Assembly: GCA_964567435.1 (NCBI GenBank)
Contig: CAZMMQ010000047.1
Coordinates: 1 to 28,889, forward strand
Source of the DNA: RFSX01 sp964567435
GTDB lineage: Bacteria; Bacteroidota; Bacteroidia; Chitinophagales; Saprospiraceae
Direction: 5' to 3'
DNA length: 28,889 nt
The first letter of the stretch is position 1. Every line of letters starts with the position of its first letter. This document shows positions 16,944 through 25,680 of this stretch, in pieces. Below the pieces are notes generated by a model. That model was given only the letters and a program-made list of their open reading frames with translations. It had not been told where the DNA came from and made no database searches. The position numbers and the translations under genes are program-made.

Positions 16944-17735
16944 TTATATTTCTATATGACCAGTAAATACAGATTGAGCAGGCCCAAATAATCGAATATT
17001 TGTATAACCCTCGCCTGTATCAAAATCGACTCTTAATAAGCCACCCTTAGCTTCAACATAAACGCTTTGAGGCCCCACCTTTCCTTGACGAGACATTATA
17101 GCTGCAGCTACAACACCTGTTCCGCAGGCTAAAGTCTCATCCTCAACCCCACGTTCATAAGTTCTAATGTGCAGTTTATTTTCACCTTTTACTATATAGT
17201 TCACATTTGTACCTTCCTCAGCAAATCGATCATTATACCTGATACTTCTTGCCTTACTTACCAAATTCAGTGATGATAAGCCATCTATATCAACTTCTAA
17301 GAGAGATACATAGTGAGGTGATCCTGTATTCATATAGACATTCTGCTTATCTATAGTTTCTACCTTACCAACAGGTGACATGCTGATAGTCACACCCTCT
17401 GCTTCTATCTTACCTTGATGAGGGCCATCAGCAGCAAGGAAGGACATTTCCTTACCGACATAACCTAAGGTGTAGGCGAAGTGCACAGTACACCTGCCTC
17501 CATTACCACACATGCTAGAGATGACACCATCTGAGTTATAATAGATCATCTCCAAATCGTAGCCATCTAATTCCTTTATGATAATGAGGCCATCAGCTCC
17601 TATACCAAAGTGACGTTTGCACAAACTGTTTATATCTGATTTTGAAAGCTCCTGATGGATTTTCTTATTCTTAAACCCATCTATCATAATGAAATCATTA
17701 CCAGCTCCGTGATACTTTGTAAACTCTAAATGCAT
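16944..17735 (-). CDS. dapF: Diaminopimelate epimerase
   Basis: Converts LL-diaminopimelate to meso-diaminopimelate for lysine and peptidoglycan synthesis. At 263 residues it has the two-domain family fold. Both catalytic cysteines are present: C76 in SSMCGNGGRC and C204 in TLACGTGVVAAA. The N-terminus FTKYHGAGNDFIMID is diagnostic. The start ATG 17735 is clear. The gene stands alone, convergent to the TPR gene and divergent from htrA. Confidence 0.97.
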   Translation of the reverse strand: MHLEFTKYHGAGNDFIMIDGFKNKKIHQELSKSDINSLCKRHFGIGADGLIIIKELDGYDLEMIYYNSDGVISSMCGNGGRCTVHFAYTLGYVGKEMSFLAADGPHQGKIEAEGVTISMSPVGKVETIDKQNVYMNTGSPHYVSLLEVDIDGLSSLNLVSKARSIRYNDRFAEEGTNVNYIVKGENKLHIRTYERGVEDETLACGTGVVAAAIMSRQGKVGPQSVYVEAKGGLLRVDFDTGEGYTNIRLFGPAQSVFTGHIEI

Positions 17736-17795
17736 TTTATTCGTTATGGTAGTGCAATTTATATGTTTTTGTGTCGAGGTCGAAGTCTTGCGTTA

Positions 17796-17827
17796 TTTGG
17801 TAACAAAGCCTAAACTACTTAAGTTTG
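17796..17827 (+). promoter_or_regulatory. Near-consensus Bacteroidota promoter for htrA
   Basis: TTTG (17796-17799), a 20-nt spacer, then TAAGTTTG (17820-17827): both elements and the spacing match the Bacteroidota -33/-7 consensus. The -7 box ends only 5 nt before ATG 17832, so transcription should start at or within the start codon. Confidence 0.65.
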
Positions 17828-17831
17828 TCAT

Positions 17832-19247
17832 ATGACTAAAAGTCTTAATACGATAATCATAGCTATACTCTGTTCTACTATTAGTATAGTCATCTATGAT
17901 TACTATCATGGTCATACGGTTCAGCAACTAGATGATTATTATGCTAAGCTTGTGGCTCATATGGATGATAATACCTCTCCGTCCACGTTATCTCGTAACT
18001 CAGCAGTTGATCAGCTCAGTTTTATAGAACCTGCAAAAGGCGCAAAGGATGCCGTTGTAGCCCTTGAGACTATCGTTATCAAAAATGAAGGACTAAGAAA
18101 AGATAAGTATTCCAAGTCAAGTGGGTCTGGTGTTTTGATATCTAGTAATGGATTCATTGTCACCAATTATCATGTTGTAGAAAATGCAGATGATATCAAT
18201 GTCACCATGGAAGACAAACGTGAGTACAAAGCAGAACTTATAGGTCACGACAGATCGACTGATATCGCCTTGCTTAAAATTCAGGCAGAGAATCTGCCTT
18301 TCTTGAAATTTGGAAATTCCGCTGACTTGCAAGTTGGTGAATGGGTGTTGGCGGTTGGCAATCCATTTCAGTTAAGCTCTAGTGTAACTGCTGGAATCGT
18401 CAGCGCCAAAGCCAGAAGTATCAATATATTTAGACGACCAGGCGTAGAGTCCTTTATACAGACAGATGCCGCCATCAATCCAGGTAACAGTGGAGGTGCA
18501 CTGATCAATACAGTTGGAGAACTAGTTGGCATTAATACAGCCATACTTACTTACACTGGCAAATATGAAGGCTTCTCATTTGCTATTCCAAGCAATATGG
18601 TCAACAAGGTAATTACCGATCTGCGGGAGTATGGTGCTGTGCAAAGAGCTTGGATGGGGATAACCATACTCAATGTCAATGAGCGAAGAGCTAATGCCTT
18701 AGGGCTCGAAGAGATAAGTGGCGTCTTTATTGATCTAGTAGAAAAGGATGGGGCTGCCAAGCAAGCTGATTTGCGGTATGAAGACGTAATTATTTCTATC
18801 AATCAAGAAAGGACAGAAAGTAAACCCATCTTCCTTGAAATACTTGGTCAATACAGACCCGGAGATACTGTGGATGTAGAATATATCCGTAATGGGAAGA
18901 AAAGTAATGTCCAGGTTACATTAAGAAATCAGTTAAATACAACTGATTATATCGCAGTCAGAAAAGATAAAATATTTACAGAACTGGGATTTGAATTAAG
19001 AGATTTAGATTCTAAAGAGAGAAAGGATAATGCTACAGAAGGCGTGATGGTAGTTAGTATTTATAAAGGCAGCAAAATTGAATCTGTCAACATGGATCCT
19101 GGTTACATCATTACCAGCATTAATGACCAACCTGTTTCAAGTATTAAACAATTCAAGAAGTTACTAGAAAACGAAAATGGTCTTATCTATCTAAATGGGA
19201 TTTATGAAAACTATCCCAGAGAGTGGCCTTATAAGTTTTACAAGTAA
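17832..19247 (+). CDS. HtrA/DegP-type periplasmic serine protease
   Basis: A 471-residue envelope protease-chaperone. Residues of about 6-22 (NTIIIAILCSTISIVIY) form a signal anchor or signal peptide. The trypsin-like domain has the complete catalytic triad: H114 in TNYHVVENAD, D144 in STDIALLKI, S220 in NPGNSGGAL. The first PDZ domain covers about 275-370 (GVFIDLVEKDGAAKQADL). The second PDZ (about 380-471) is shorter, as is common in Bacteroidota DegQ-like proteins. The role is degradation or refolding of misfolded exported proteins. The promoter almost abuts the ATG, so the mRNA may be leaderless. OsmC follows 47 bp downstream and may be co-transcribed as a stress pair. Confidence 0.94.
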   Translation: MTKSLNTIIIAILCSTISIVIYDYYHGHTVQQLDDYYAKLVAHMDDNTSPSTLSRNSAVDQLSFIEPAKGAKDAVVALETIVIKNEGLRKDKYSKSSGSGVLISSNGFIVTNYHVVENADDINVTMEDKREYKAELIGHDRSTDIALLKIQAENLPFLKFGNSADLQVGEWVLAVGNPFQLSSSVTAGIVSAKARSINIFRRPGVESFIQTDAAINPGNSGGALINTVGELVGINTAILTYTGKYEGFSFAIPSNMVNKVITDLREYGAVQRAWMGITILNVNERRANALGLEEISGVFIDLVEKDGAAKQADLRYEDVIISINQERTESKPIFLEILGQYRPGDTVDVEYIRNGKKSNVQVTLRNQLNTTDYIAVRKDKIFTELGFELRDLDSKERKDNATEGVMVVSIYKGSKIESVNMDPGYIITSINDQPVSSIKQFKKLLENENGLIYLNGIYENYPREWPYKFYK

Positions 19248-19294
19248 TTTACAACTCCATTCTACACCAAACAATCCTCATTAATTAGATAAAT

Positions 19295-19720
19295 ATGGCT
19301 ATAAAAAAAGTAAGACTCAGTCGTATAGATGATAACGTCAACTTCGTTGCTACGAATGAAGACAACAGCTCAATCCTAATGGATGGCTCTCCAGCCATTG
19401 GTGGTAAAGGAAATGGTGTCCGACCTATGGAAACTTTGCTAATGGGGGTTGCAGGATGTAGCGGTATAGACATCGTCGTTATTCTCAATAAGATGAAACA
19501 AGAAATCAGAGATCTGAAGATTGATGTCGAAGCAGAAACTTTCAAGGAAGATGATGTGACTAAGTATAAAAGCATCCACCTCCACTTTAACCTTTGGGGA
19601 GATATCAAAGAAGATAAATTAAAAAAAGCTATCGATATGTCTATGGACACCTACTGCTCTGTAGCTAAAATTCTTGAAAAAGCTACGACGATCACTAGCA
19701 GCTATACGCTTAAAGCATAA
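19295..19720 (+). CDS. OsmC/Ohr-family peroxidase-like protein
   Basis: A 141-residue OsmC-fold protein, probably reducing organic hydroperoxides or binding a related ligand. The two signature cysteines are C55 (GVAGCSGIDIV) and C121 (DTYCSVAKIL). The N-terminal GNGVRPMETLLMG is typical of the YhfA-like branch rather than classical Ohr. It lies 47 bp downstream of htrA on the same strand, consistent with an envelope and oxidative stress unit. A hairpin follows the stop codon. Confidence 0.88.
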   Translation: MAIKKVRLSRIDDNVNFVATNEDNSSILMDGSPAIGGKGNGVRPMETLLMGVAGCSGIDIVVILNKMKQEIRDLKIDVEAETFKEDDVTKYKSIHLHFNLWGDIKEDKLKKAIDMSMDTYCSVAKILEKATTITSSYTLKA

Positions 19721-19737
19721 ACTTATTAAAAATTAAA

Positions 19738-19762
19738 AAGGCATGACGTCACGCCATGCCTT
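19738..19762. terminator. Bidirectional terminator between osmC and SCP2 genes
   Basis: AAGGCATG (19738-19745) pairs with CATGCCTT (19755-19762), with a few extra inner pairs beyond an A-C mismatch. On the minus strand the stem is followed by TTTTTAATTTTTAA, a good U-tract for the SCP2 gene. On the plus strand the following TTAACTTATATATTT is weaker. It sits between two convergent stop codons. Confidence 0.8.
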
Positions 19763-19793
19763 AACTTATATATTTGAGAAAATAAATTTGTCC

Positions 19794-20087
19794 TTAGCTA
19801 AGTAGAGACTGCAATTTCATTGCAAGACCCATATCTCCTTGTATCTTAATCTTACCACTCATTACAGCCATCATTGGATTTAATTCACCTTTTTGGAGTT
19901 TCATCAAGTCTTCCATACTCATAGTGATTGTACAATCTGCATCCTTGTTATCATCTGAGACTACATTGGCATCACCTGTACCATCAATGAATACTGGCTG
20001 ATCATCTAGAAGAAATTTTATTGTGGCTCCGATTGGAGCTACCCTACTAGCTGATTCGTTGAATTTTTCTATTACTTGTTCAGTCAT
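19794..20087 (-). CDS. SCP2 sterol-carrier domain protein
   Basis: A single-domain SCP2 protein of 97 residues. I start at ATG 20087 (MTEQVIEKFNESAS) because the longer frame from TTG 20111 overlaps the upstream acyl-CoA dehydrogenase stop and adds unconserved residues. Family marks are TIKFLLDDQPVFIDG, DCTITMSMEDLMKLQKGELNP and the closing GKIKIQGDMGLAMKL. SCP2 domains bind acyl-CoA or other lipids. The position 13 bp after an acyl-CoA dehydrogenase gene supports a role in handling fatty-acyl substrates. Confidence 0.92.
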   Translation of the reverse strand: MTEQVIEKFNESASRVAPIGATIKFLLDDQPVFIDGTGDANVVSDDNKDADCTITMSMEDLMKLQKGELNPMMAVMSGKIKIQGDMGLAMKLQSLLS

Positions 20088-20100
20088 AATTCTTATTAAT

Positions 20101-21915
20101 TTATAATTCAAATTTTAAAACATTGTCCTGTTGAATCACTAATGCGTCAGGGTGACGCAATGTTTCAGCTAAGCTCGAAATTTTCACTAATTCATACTTG
20201 TAGAAAAATTTCATAGTATGAATCTTTTCTTCATAGAAGCTATCCGCCAGTGATTTATTACCAGTAACTAAAGCTGTTTTTGATATGGTGGCCATTTTCA
20301 ACCATTGCCAAGCAATAACTATGATGGACATATACTCCATAAATATTGTAGCATCTGCAATGTAGCGTTCGTGTCTACCTGACATCGCATACTGAAGAAG
20401 ATGACCAAGCGTTGCTTCCATGTTTTTAGTTGCTCCAACTAATTGGTCCACATAGGGTTTGAGGTCATCATAATTAGAAGCTGTTGTAATAGTCTCTTTT
20501 ATCTCTTCATTTAGAAATCTCATTGCCGCACCACTCTTCATTATCACCTTCCTTCCTAGTAAATCAAGGGATTGTATACCCGTCGTTCCTTCATAAAGAG
20601 ACATAATTCTTATATCTCTATAATATTGCTCCAACGAAAAATCCGTGCAAAAGCCATATCCTCCTAAAATTTGTAATCCTGTACTAATTGACTGCTGACC
20701 TGCTTCAGACGGATAAGTCTTAGCAATCGGCGTCAATAGCTCCATCAGATCGTGATATCTTTCTCTTTCATCTTCCGCTCCGTACTCTGCTAAATCATGA
20801 TAGTAAGATGCCTGTAAGAGCACAGCAACAGACCCTTCTGTTATTGCCTTTTGAAGAAGAAGCATTCGTCTCACGTCAGGATGTTGTATTATTGTTACCT
20901 GCTCTTGATTTATATTTTTCTGTCCACCATCAAGGATTCGTCTTCCTTGTGGTCTTTCTTTCGCATATTGCAGGGAAGCATAATATGCAGCAGTTGCAAC
21001 TGAGGCCGCAGTTATACCTACATCAATTCGAGCGCCATTCATCATTTGAAACATACACTTGAGACCTTGATTCTCAGGTCCTACAAGCCACCCAATGGAC
21101 TCTGCTTTTTCTCCGAACACTAGATGTGTTGTACAATATCCTCTTTGACCCATCTTCTGAAAATCACCAACTGTATCCACATTGTTATTCTCTAAAGCTC
21201 CATCAGCCAATATTCTCTTTTTGGGAACCACAAAGAGTGAGATGCCTTTAGTCCCTGGAGGAGCACCATCAATTCTTGCTAGTACCAAATGCACAAAATT
21301 GTCACAGTATTCATGATCTCCACCAGAGATAAATATCTTTTGTCCTTTGATAGTATAGGATCCATCGGCTTTGGGAGTTGCTGAAGTTGTAATATCTGAA
21401 AGAGAACTTCCTGCTTGTGGCTCCGTAAGGCACATTGTACCTCCCCACTTTCCAGCCATCATGTTTGGCACATAGGTGTCTATTAAATCCTGTTCTCCAA
21501 AGGTGACAATAAGGTCTGCAGCTCCCGTAGTCAATCCAGCATATCCGCCTACACTATTATTGGCACTAGCCGAAATATGTGATAAGGCTACAGATACCGT
21601 ATTTGGTAGTTGCATACCTCCAACTTCATAATCGAACGTAGCACCTATCATTCCATTTTGTCCAGCATACTTCATTATTTCTCCAATCACTGGATGTACG
21701 ATGATCTTCCCATCTTTATAGTGTGCTGGATTCTCATCCATTTCCTTCAATATAGGAAACATCACTTTATCAGCATAATCCTTTGAAGATTGTACTAGTA
21801 TATCTATACTTTCTTTATCATAATCTTTGAACCTATCTAGCTTACAGAGGTTTTCTACTTGCAGCATCTCATGTAGGACAAATTTTAAATTGTCCATACT
21901 GATGTATTTAGCCAT
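20101..21915 (-). CDS. Acyl-CoA dehydrogenase
   Basis: A FAD flavoenzyme making trans-2-enoyl-CoA in the first step of beta-oxidation. At 604 residues it belongs to the longer branch with a C-terminal extension (about 460-604), not the 380-residue short-chain form. Visible marks are MCLTEPQAGSSLSD (161-174), the FAD/substrate region GQKIFISGGDH, GARIDVGITA, GGYGFCTDFSLEQYYRD, and the likely catalytic base E442 in YEGTTGIQSLDLLGRK. The start ATG 21915 gives MAKYISMDNLKFVL. It heads an operon with SCP2 and diverges from the fused hydratase/dehydrogenase gene across 103 bp holding a palindromic operator candidate. Confidence 0.94.
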   Translation of the reverse strand: MAKYISMDNLKFVLHEMLQVENLCKLDRFKDYDKESIDILVQSSKDYADKVMFPILKEMDENPAHYKDGKIIVHPVIGEIMKYAGQNGMIGATFDYEVGGMQLPNTVSVALSHISASANNSVGGYAGLTTGAADLIVTFGEQDLIDTYVPNMMAGKWGGTMCLTEPQAGSSLSDITTSATPKADGSYTIKGQKIFISGGDHEYCDNFVHLVLARIDGAPPGTKGISLFVVPKKRILADGALENNNVDTVGDFQKMGQRGYCTTHLVFGEKAESIGWLVGPENQGLKCMFQMMNGARIDVGITAASVATAAYYASLQYAKERPQGRRILDGGQKNINQEQVTIIQHPDVRRMLLLQKAITEGSVAVLLQASYYHDLAEYGAEDERERYHDLMELLTPIAKTYPSEAGQQSISTGLQILGGYGFCTDFSLEQYYRDIRIMSLYEGTTGIQSLDLLGRKVIMKSGAAMRFLNEEIKETITTASNYDDLKPYVDQLVGATKNMEATLGHLLQYAMSGRHERYIADATIFMEYMSIIVIAWQWLKMATISKTALVTGNKSLADSFYEEKIHTMKFFYKYELVKISSLAETLRHPDALVIQQDNVLKFEL

Positions 21916-21939
21916 TTATATTACTTTGATTACTAATTT

Positions 21940-21947
21940 AAAATTTA
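21940..21947 (-). promoter_or_regulatory. Candidate -7 box for the acyl-CoA dehydrogenase gene
   Basis: On the minus strand this reads TAAATTTT, one mismatch from TAnnTTTG, 25 nt before ATG 21915. Its -33 region (near 21967) falls inside the palindrome at 21962-21987. Confidence 0.35.
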
Positions 21948-21961
21948 TACTAATATATAGT

Positions 21962-21987
21962 AAAAAGTGACACGATGTCATCTTTTT
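21962..21987. promoter_or_regulatory. Palindromic operator candidate, beta-oxidation genes
   Basis: TGACA (21968-21972), CGA, TGTCA (21976-21980) form a 13-bp palindrome. It is flanked by AAAAAG (21962-21967) and CTTTTT (21982-21987) with one extra T on the right. The size and form suit a homodimeric TetR-family repressor. It covers the expected -33 regions of both divergent promoters, so binding would block both at once. The TetR gene at 25681-26289 is the obvious candidate regulator (inference). Confidence 0.6.
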
Positions 21988-21989
21988 GC

Positions 21990-21997
21990 TAAATTTG
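21990..21997 (+). promoter_or_regulatory. Promoter -7 box for the fused beta-oxidation gene
   Basis: TAAATTTG is an exact TAnnTTTG, 22 nt before ATG 22019. The -33 region would lie at about 21967-21971, inside the palindrome, where GTGACA stands instead of TTTG. Confidence 0.6.
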
Positions 21998-22018
21998 TAT
22001 TAATCAATACGTAAATTA

Positions 22019-24421
22019 ATGAATTACCGCCTTCAAAAAGTAGCAGTTCTAGGTTCTGGTGTTATGGGATCAGGAATAGCTTGTCATCTAGCCAATATTG
22101 GATTAGACGTGGTTTTACTTGACATCTTGCCTTTTGACCTTAAGGAAGAGGATAAAAACAAGAAAATAGTGAGAGACAGCGTAGCCAACGGTGCACTCAA
22201 AGCAGCTTTGAAATCCAAGCCCGCGCCTCTCTACTCTAAAAAGTTTGCCTCCAGAATCCAAACAGGAAATTTCGATGATGATTTACATCTGATCGCTGAT
22301 GCAGACTGGGTAATAGAAGTAATTATCGAAAACCTCGAGATTAAGAAAACTCTATTCGAAAAGGTCGAGTCTCACGTAAAACCTGATGCACTTGTAAGTT
22401 CTAATACCTCAAGTATTCCAATTCACTTGCTTGTGGAAGGTCGATCAGAAGACTTCAAGAAGAGGTTCTGTGGAACGCATTTTTTCAATCCACCTAGATA
22501 TATGTCTCTATTAGAGATCATTCCTCACGATACAACGGATGCAGAGGTAATTGATTTCTTTATGGAATATGGAGATTCATTTCTTGGTAAAGATACAGTA
22601 CTCTGCAAGGATACCCCAGCATTCATTGCTAATAGAATCGGTGTCATGTCTGGAGCTAAGATGTATCAGCTCACGGAGAAGTATGATATGAAAATAGAAG
22701 AGGTAGATGCACTTACCGGGCCGCTAATCGGTAGACCCAAAACGGCTACATTCAAATTACAAGATTTAGTCGGTATAGACACAGGTGATAAAGTGTCCAG
22801 ATTTGTATCTAATAATACACCTGGCGATCCATTCTTCGAAGAAGTGAAGAAAGCAGGCAATCCTAAGTTCATTGATTTCTTGTTAGAGAATAAATTTCTA
22901 GGAAATAAAACGAAAAAAGGATTCTACGTCAAGACCAAAGAACGCGATGAGAAAGGTAAGAGTATCTATCTGGCACTGGACTTAAAGACACATGAGTACA
23001 ATAAAGCGATCAAACCCAGAATGGAATCTGTAGGTGAGGCTCGAAAAATAGAAATAATGAGTAAGAGATTGGACACCTTGGTGAGTGGCACTGCTAAAGG
23101 TAATCTCTTTCTTAAAGAATATTTTGCCAGCTTATTTTCTTACACTGCCTTAAGGGTTCCTGAGATTAGTGATAGTTATTACAGCATTGATGATGCTATG
23201 AGAGCCGGATATAGATGGTCAATGGGTCCTTTCGAATTATGGGATGAATTGGGCATGCAGAAAGGCATCGACTTATTAAAAGAACAAGGTGAAGCGATAC
23301 CAGATTGGGTACAGAAAATGAATGAGTCAGGTGCTACATCATTTTACAAAAATGAAAATGGGCAAAAGTTATCTTATGACTTAAGCACATCATCATATGT
23401 GCCAGTGGCCAGTACCCAAGGCATGATCATATTGGATACATTAAGAGATAAGACGCCAGTACTTAAGAATACAGAATGTACGGTACATGATATTGGAGAC
23501 GGTGTCATGTGTCTTGAGTTCCAAACTAAGAGTAATGCCATTGGTGAAGGCATTGGCCAAGGCTTGCATGAAGCGATACAGAAAGCAGAGAATGAGGGTT
23601 GGACTGGTGTGGTAGTCGGTAACAATGCTGAGAACTTTACCGTTGGTGCCAATATTATGAATGTGGGTATGTTCGCTATGCAGAAGCAATTTGACAAACT
23701 CGATGAGATGGTCAATTCATTCCAGCAGATCTGCATGTACATGAGGACGTCAAAGGTGCCTGTAGTGAATGCAACACAAGGCTATGTTTTCGGTGGAGGC
23801 TGTGAAATGACAATGCATGCCAACGGGTCTGTCTGTGCTGCTGAATCCTACATTGGACTTGTAGAAGTTGGTGTCGGATTATTACCTGGAGGTGGAGGCA
23901 CAAAGGAGATGGCTCTACGAGCATCGGACAAATATTTCGAAGGAGATGTGAAGATGCCTACGTTGATAGATCACTTCAAACCAATAGCTACGGCTGAGGT
24001 AGCTACCTCAGCATGGGAAGCTTACGAAAAGAACCTTCTTCTCAATACTAAAGATAATGTCACGCCTAGAACGCCTAAGAATATAAATCTAGCCAAAGAC
24101 ATGGTCATAGACTTAGCAAAGAATTATGTAGCACCTGTCCCTCGTAAAGATGTGACAGTCTTAGGAAGAGGTGGTCTAGCCACCTTGCATACAGCGATTA
24201 ATGAATTCCGCTTGGGTAATTATATGTCTGATTATGATGTAGAAATTGCTAGAAAAGTAGCCTTTGTTATGTGTGGTGGTGACTTGACAAGTGCTCAGAA
24301 GGTTAGTGAACAATATTTATTGGATTTGGAAAGAGAGGCCTTCCTTTCACTTCTTGGGAATCAAAAAACCTTGGATCGAATTCAATACATGTTAATGAAT
24401 AACAGACCACTTCGAAACTAA
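22019..24421 (+). CDS. Fused 3-hydroxyacyl-CoA dehydrogenase/enoyl-CoA hydratase
   Basis: An 800-residue bifunctional enzyme for steps two and three of beta-oxidation. The dehydrogenase comes first: the NAD Rossmann motif is G12-S-G14-V-M-G17, and the catalytic pair is H154 (CGTHFFNPPR) and E166. Helical dehydrogenase domains follow to about 440. The hydratase domain is C-terminal (about 470-700): the oxyanion region is GANIMNVG, and the catalytic glutamates are E596 (GGGCEMT) and E616 (GLVEVGVGLLPGGGG). This order is the reverse of E. coli FadB, but is standard in this Bacteroidota family. ATG 22019 follows an exact -7 box. The thiolase gene follows at 36 bp, completing the spiral. Confidence 0.95.
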   Translation: MNYRLQKVAVLGSGVMGSGIACHLANIGLDVVLLDILPFDLKEEDKNKKIVRDSVANGALKAALKSKPAPLYSKKFASRIQTGNFDDDLHLIADADWVIEVIIENLEIKKTLFEKVESHVKPDALVSSNTSSIPIHLLVEGRSEDFKKRFCGTHFFNPPRYMSLLEIIPHDTTDAEVIDFFMEYGDSFLGKDTVLCKDTPAFIANRIGVMSGAKMYQLTEKYDMKIEEVDALTGPLIGRPKTATFKLQDLVGIDTGDKVSRFVSNNTPGDPFFEEVKKAGNPKFIDFLLENKFLGNKTKKGFYVKTKERDEKGKSIYLALDLKTHEYNKAIKPRMESVGEARKIEIMSKRLDTLVSGTAKGNLFLKEYFASLFSYTALRVPEISDSYYSIDDAMRAGYRWSMGPFELWDELGMQKGIDLLKEQGEAIPDWVQKMNESGATSFYKNENGQKLSYDLSTSSYVPVASTQGMIILDTLRDKTPVLKNTECTVHDIGDGVMCLEFQTKSNAIGEGIGQGLHEAIQKAENEGWTGVVVGNNAENFTVGANIMNVGMFAMQKQFDKLDEMVNSFQQICMYMRTSKVPVVNATQGYVFGGGCEMTMHANGSVCAAESYIGLVEVGVGLLPGGGGTKEMALRASDKYFEGDVKMPTLIDHFKPIATAEVATSAWEAYEKNLLLNTKDNVTPRTPKNINLAKDMVIDLAKNYVAPVPRKDVTVLGRGGLATLHTAINEFRLGNYMSDYDVEIARKVAFVMCGGDLTSAQKVSEQYLLDLEREAFLSLLGNQKTLDRIQYMLMNNRPLRN

Positions 24422-24457
24422 TTTTTTTTTTAAATCAGTAATAATTAGAAATAAAAC

Positions 24458-25630
24458 ATGGACGCATATATAGTTAAAGGATTTAGATCAGCGATCGGAA
24501 AGGCACATAAAGGTGGATTTAAAAATTATCGGTCTGATGATTTAGCCGTGGACATAATAAAGCATCTGATTGCCTCAGTGCCTCAGTTGGATCCAAATAC
24601 AGTCGATGATGTAATCGTCGGGTGTGCGAACCCTGAGGGAGAGCAAGGATTACAAATAGGAAGATTGATCGCTGCAAGAGCATTGGGACAAGATGTACCT
24701 GGTGTTACCATCAATAGATATTGTGGTTCAGGTCTTGAATCCATATCAATGGCCGTAGGAAAAATAAGAGCTGGCTATGGACACATATACATAGCAGGAG
24801 GTGCAGAGAGCATGAGTTCCGTTCCAATGACCGGATACAAATTGGCACCTAGTTATAAGGCCAACCAGCATAATATCAATTATCACGTTGGTATGGGTCA
24901 TACAGCAGAAGCTGTCGCAGTGAAGTACGAGGTCACAAGAGAAGAAGCTGATGCCTTTTCTGTAGAATCACATAGAAGAGCTGCTAATGCCATAGACAAT
25001 GGATACTTTAAAGATGAAATAGTGCCTGTCACAGTGGAGGAAGTATTTGTCAAAGATGGCCAGCGTGTAGAAGCTTCTCATGTAGTAGATACTGATGAAG
25101 GACTTAGAAGAGGTACCTCTATGGAAGGATTAGCTAAGCTTAGAGCAGTATTCAAAAAAGGTGGTATAGTAACAGCCGGCAACTCTTCTCAGACTTCTGA
25201 TGGTGCTGCATTTACCTTAGTCATGAGTGAAGAAATGGTCAAGACACTTAATCTTGAACCAGTAGCCAGATTAATGTCTTGTTCTGTAGCTGGTGTAGAT
25301 CCGCTCTATATGGGCATCGGTCCATGTTCAGCGATTCCAAAAGCGCTCAAAGTAGCAGGCTTAAAATTGGGTGACATAGAACAAACAGAATTGAATGAAG
25401 CGTTCGCTGCGCAAGCACTGGCTGTTATCAAAACTGCAGGCTTAGATCACAAAAATGTCAATGTCAATGGTGGAGCAGTTGCCTTAGGTCATCCACTTGG
25501 ATGTACTGGTGCTAAACTTACTGTCCAGCTGCTAAATGAAATGAGACGTCGTAATCAAAAATATGGCATGGTCACTGCATGTATTGGCGGTGGTCAAGGT
25601 ATAGCAGGTATATTCGAAAGACTGTCATAG
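24458..25630 (+). CDS. fadA: Acetyl-CoA acyltransferase (thiolase)
   Basis: Cleaves 3-ketoacyl-CoA to acetyl-CoA and a shortened acyl-CoA. The 390-residue length is normal. The nucleophile is C89 in NRYCGSGLESI. The other active-site residues are H345 in ALGHPLGCTG and C375 in TACIGGGQG, and NEAFAAQA is present. It lies 36 bp after the fused dehydrogenase/hydratase gene and 50 bp before the TetR regulator, so co-transcription is likely. Its place in the operon argues for beta-oxidation rather than acetoacetyl-CoA synthesis. Confidence 0.95.
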   Translation: MDAYIVKGFRSAIGKAHKGGFKNYRSDDLAVDIIKHLIASVPQLDPNTVDDVIVGCANPEGEQGLQIGRLIAARALGQDVPGVTINRYCGSGLESISMAVGKIRAGYGHIYIAGGAESMSSVPMTGYKLAPSYKANQHNINYHVGMGHTAEAVAVKYEVTREEADAFSVESHRRAANAIDNGYFKDEIVPVTVEEVFVKDGQRVEASHVVDTDEGLRRGTSMEGLAKLRAVFKKGGIVTAGNSSQTSDGAAFTLVMSEEMVKTLNLEPVARLMSCSVAGVDPLYMGIGPCSAIPKALKVAGLKLGDIEQTELNEAFAAQALAVIKTAGLDHKNVNVNGGAVALGHPLGCTGAKLTVQLLNEMRRRNQKYGMVTACIGGGQGIAGIFERLS

Positions 25631-25680
25631 TTTAGGAAATAGCTGATTAAACTATCACAAAAGGGATAGACTAGATAATT

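Noticed and set aside
19738..19762. ATGACGTCACG in this hairpin as a second copy of the TetR operator
   Set aside because: Its core (TGACGTCA) lacks the CGA spacer of the 21968-21980 palindrome, and it is better explained as a terminator between convergent genes.
20088..20111. Longer TTG start for the SCP2 protein
   Set aside because: It overlaps the dehydrogenase stop region and adds unconserved residues; ATG 20087 fits the family length.
23374..23742. A 122-codon minus-strand frame within the fused hydratase/dehydrogenase gene
   Set aside because: Antisense shadow; the plus-strand hydratase catalytic motifs lie nearby in the correct frame.
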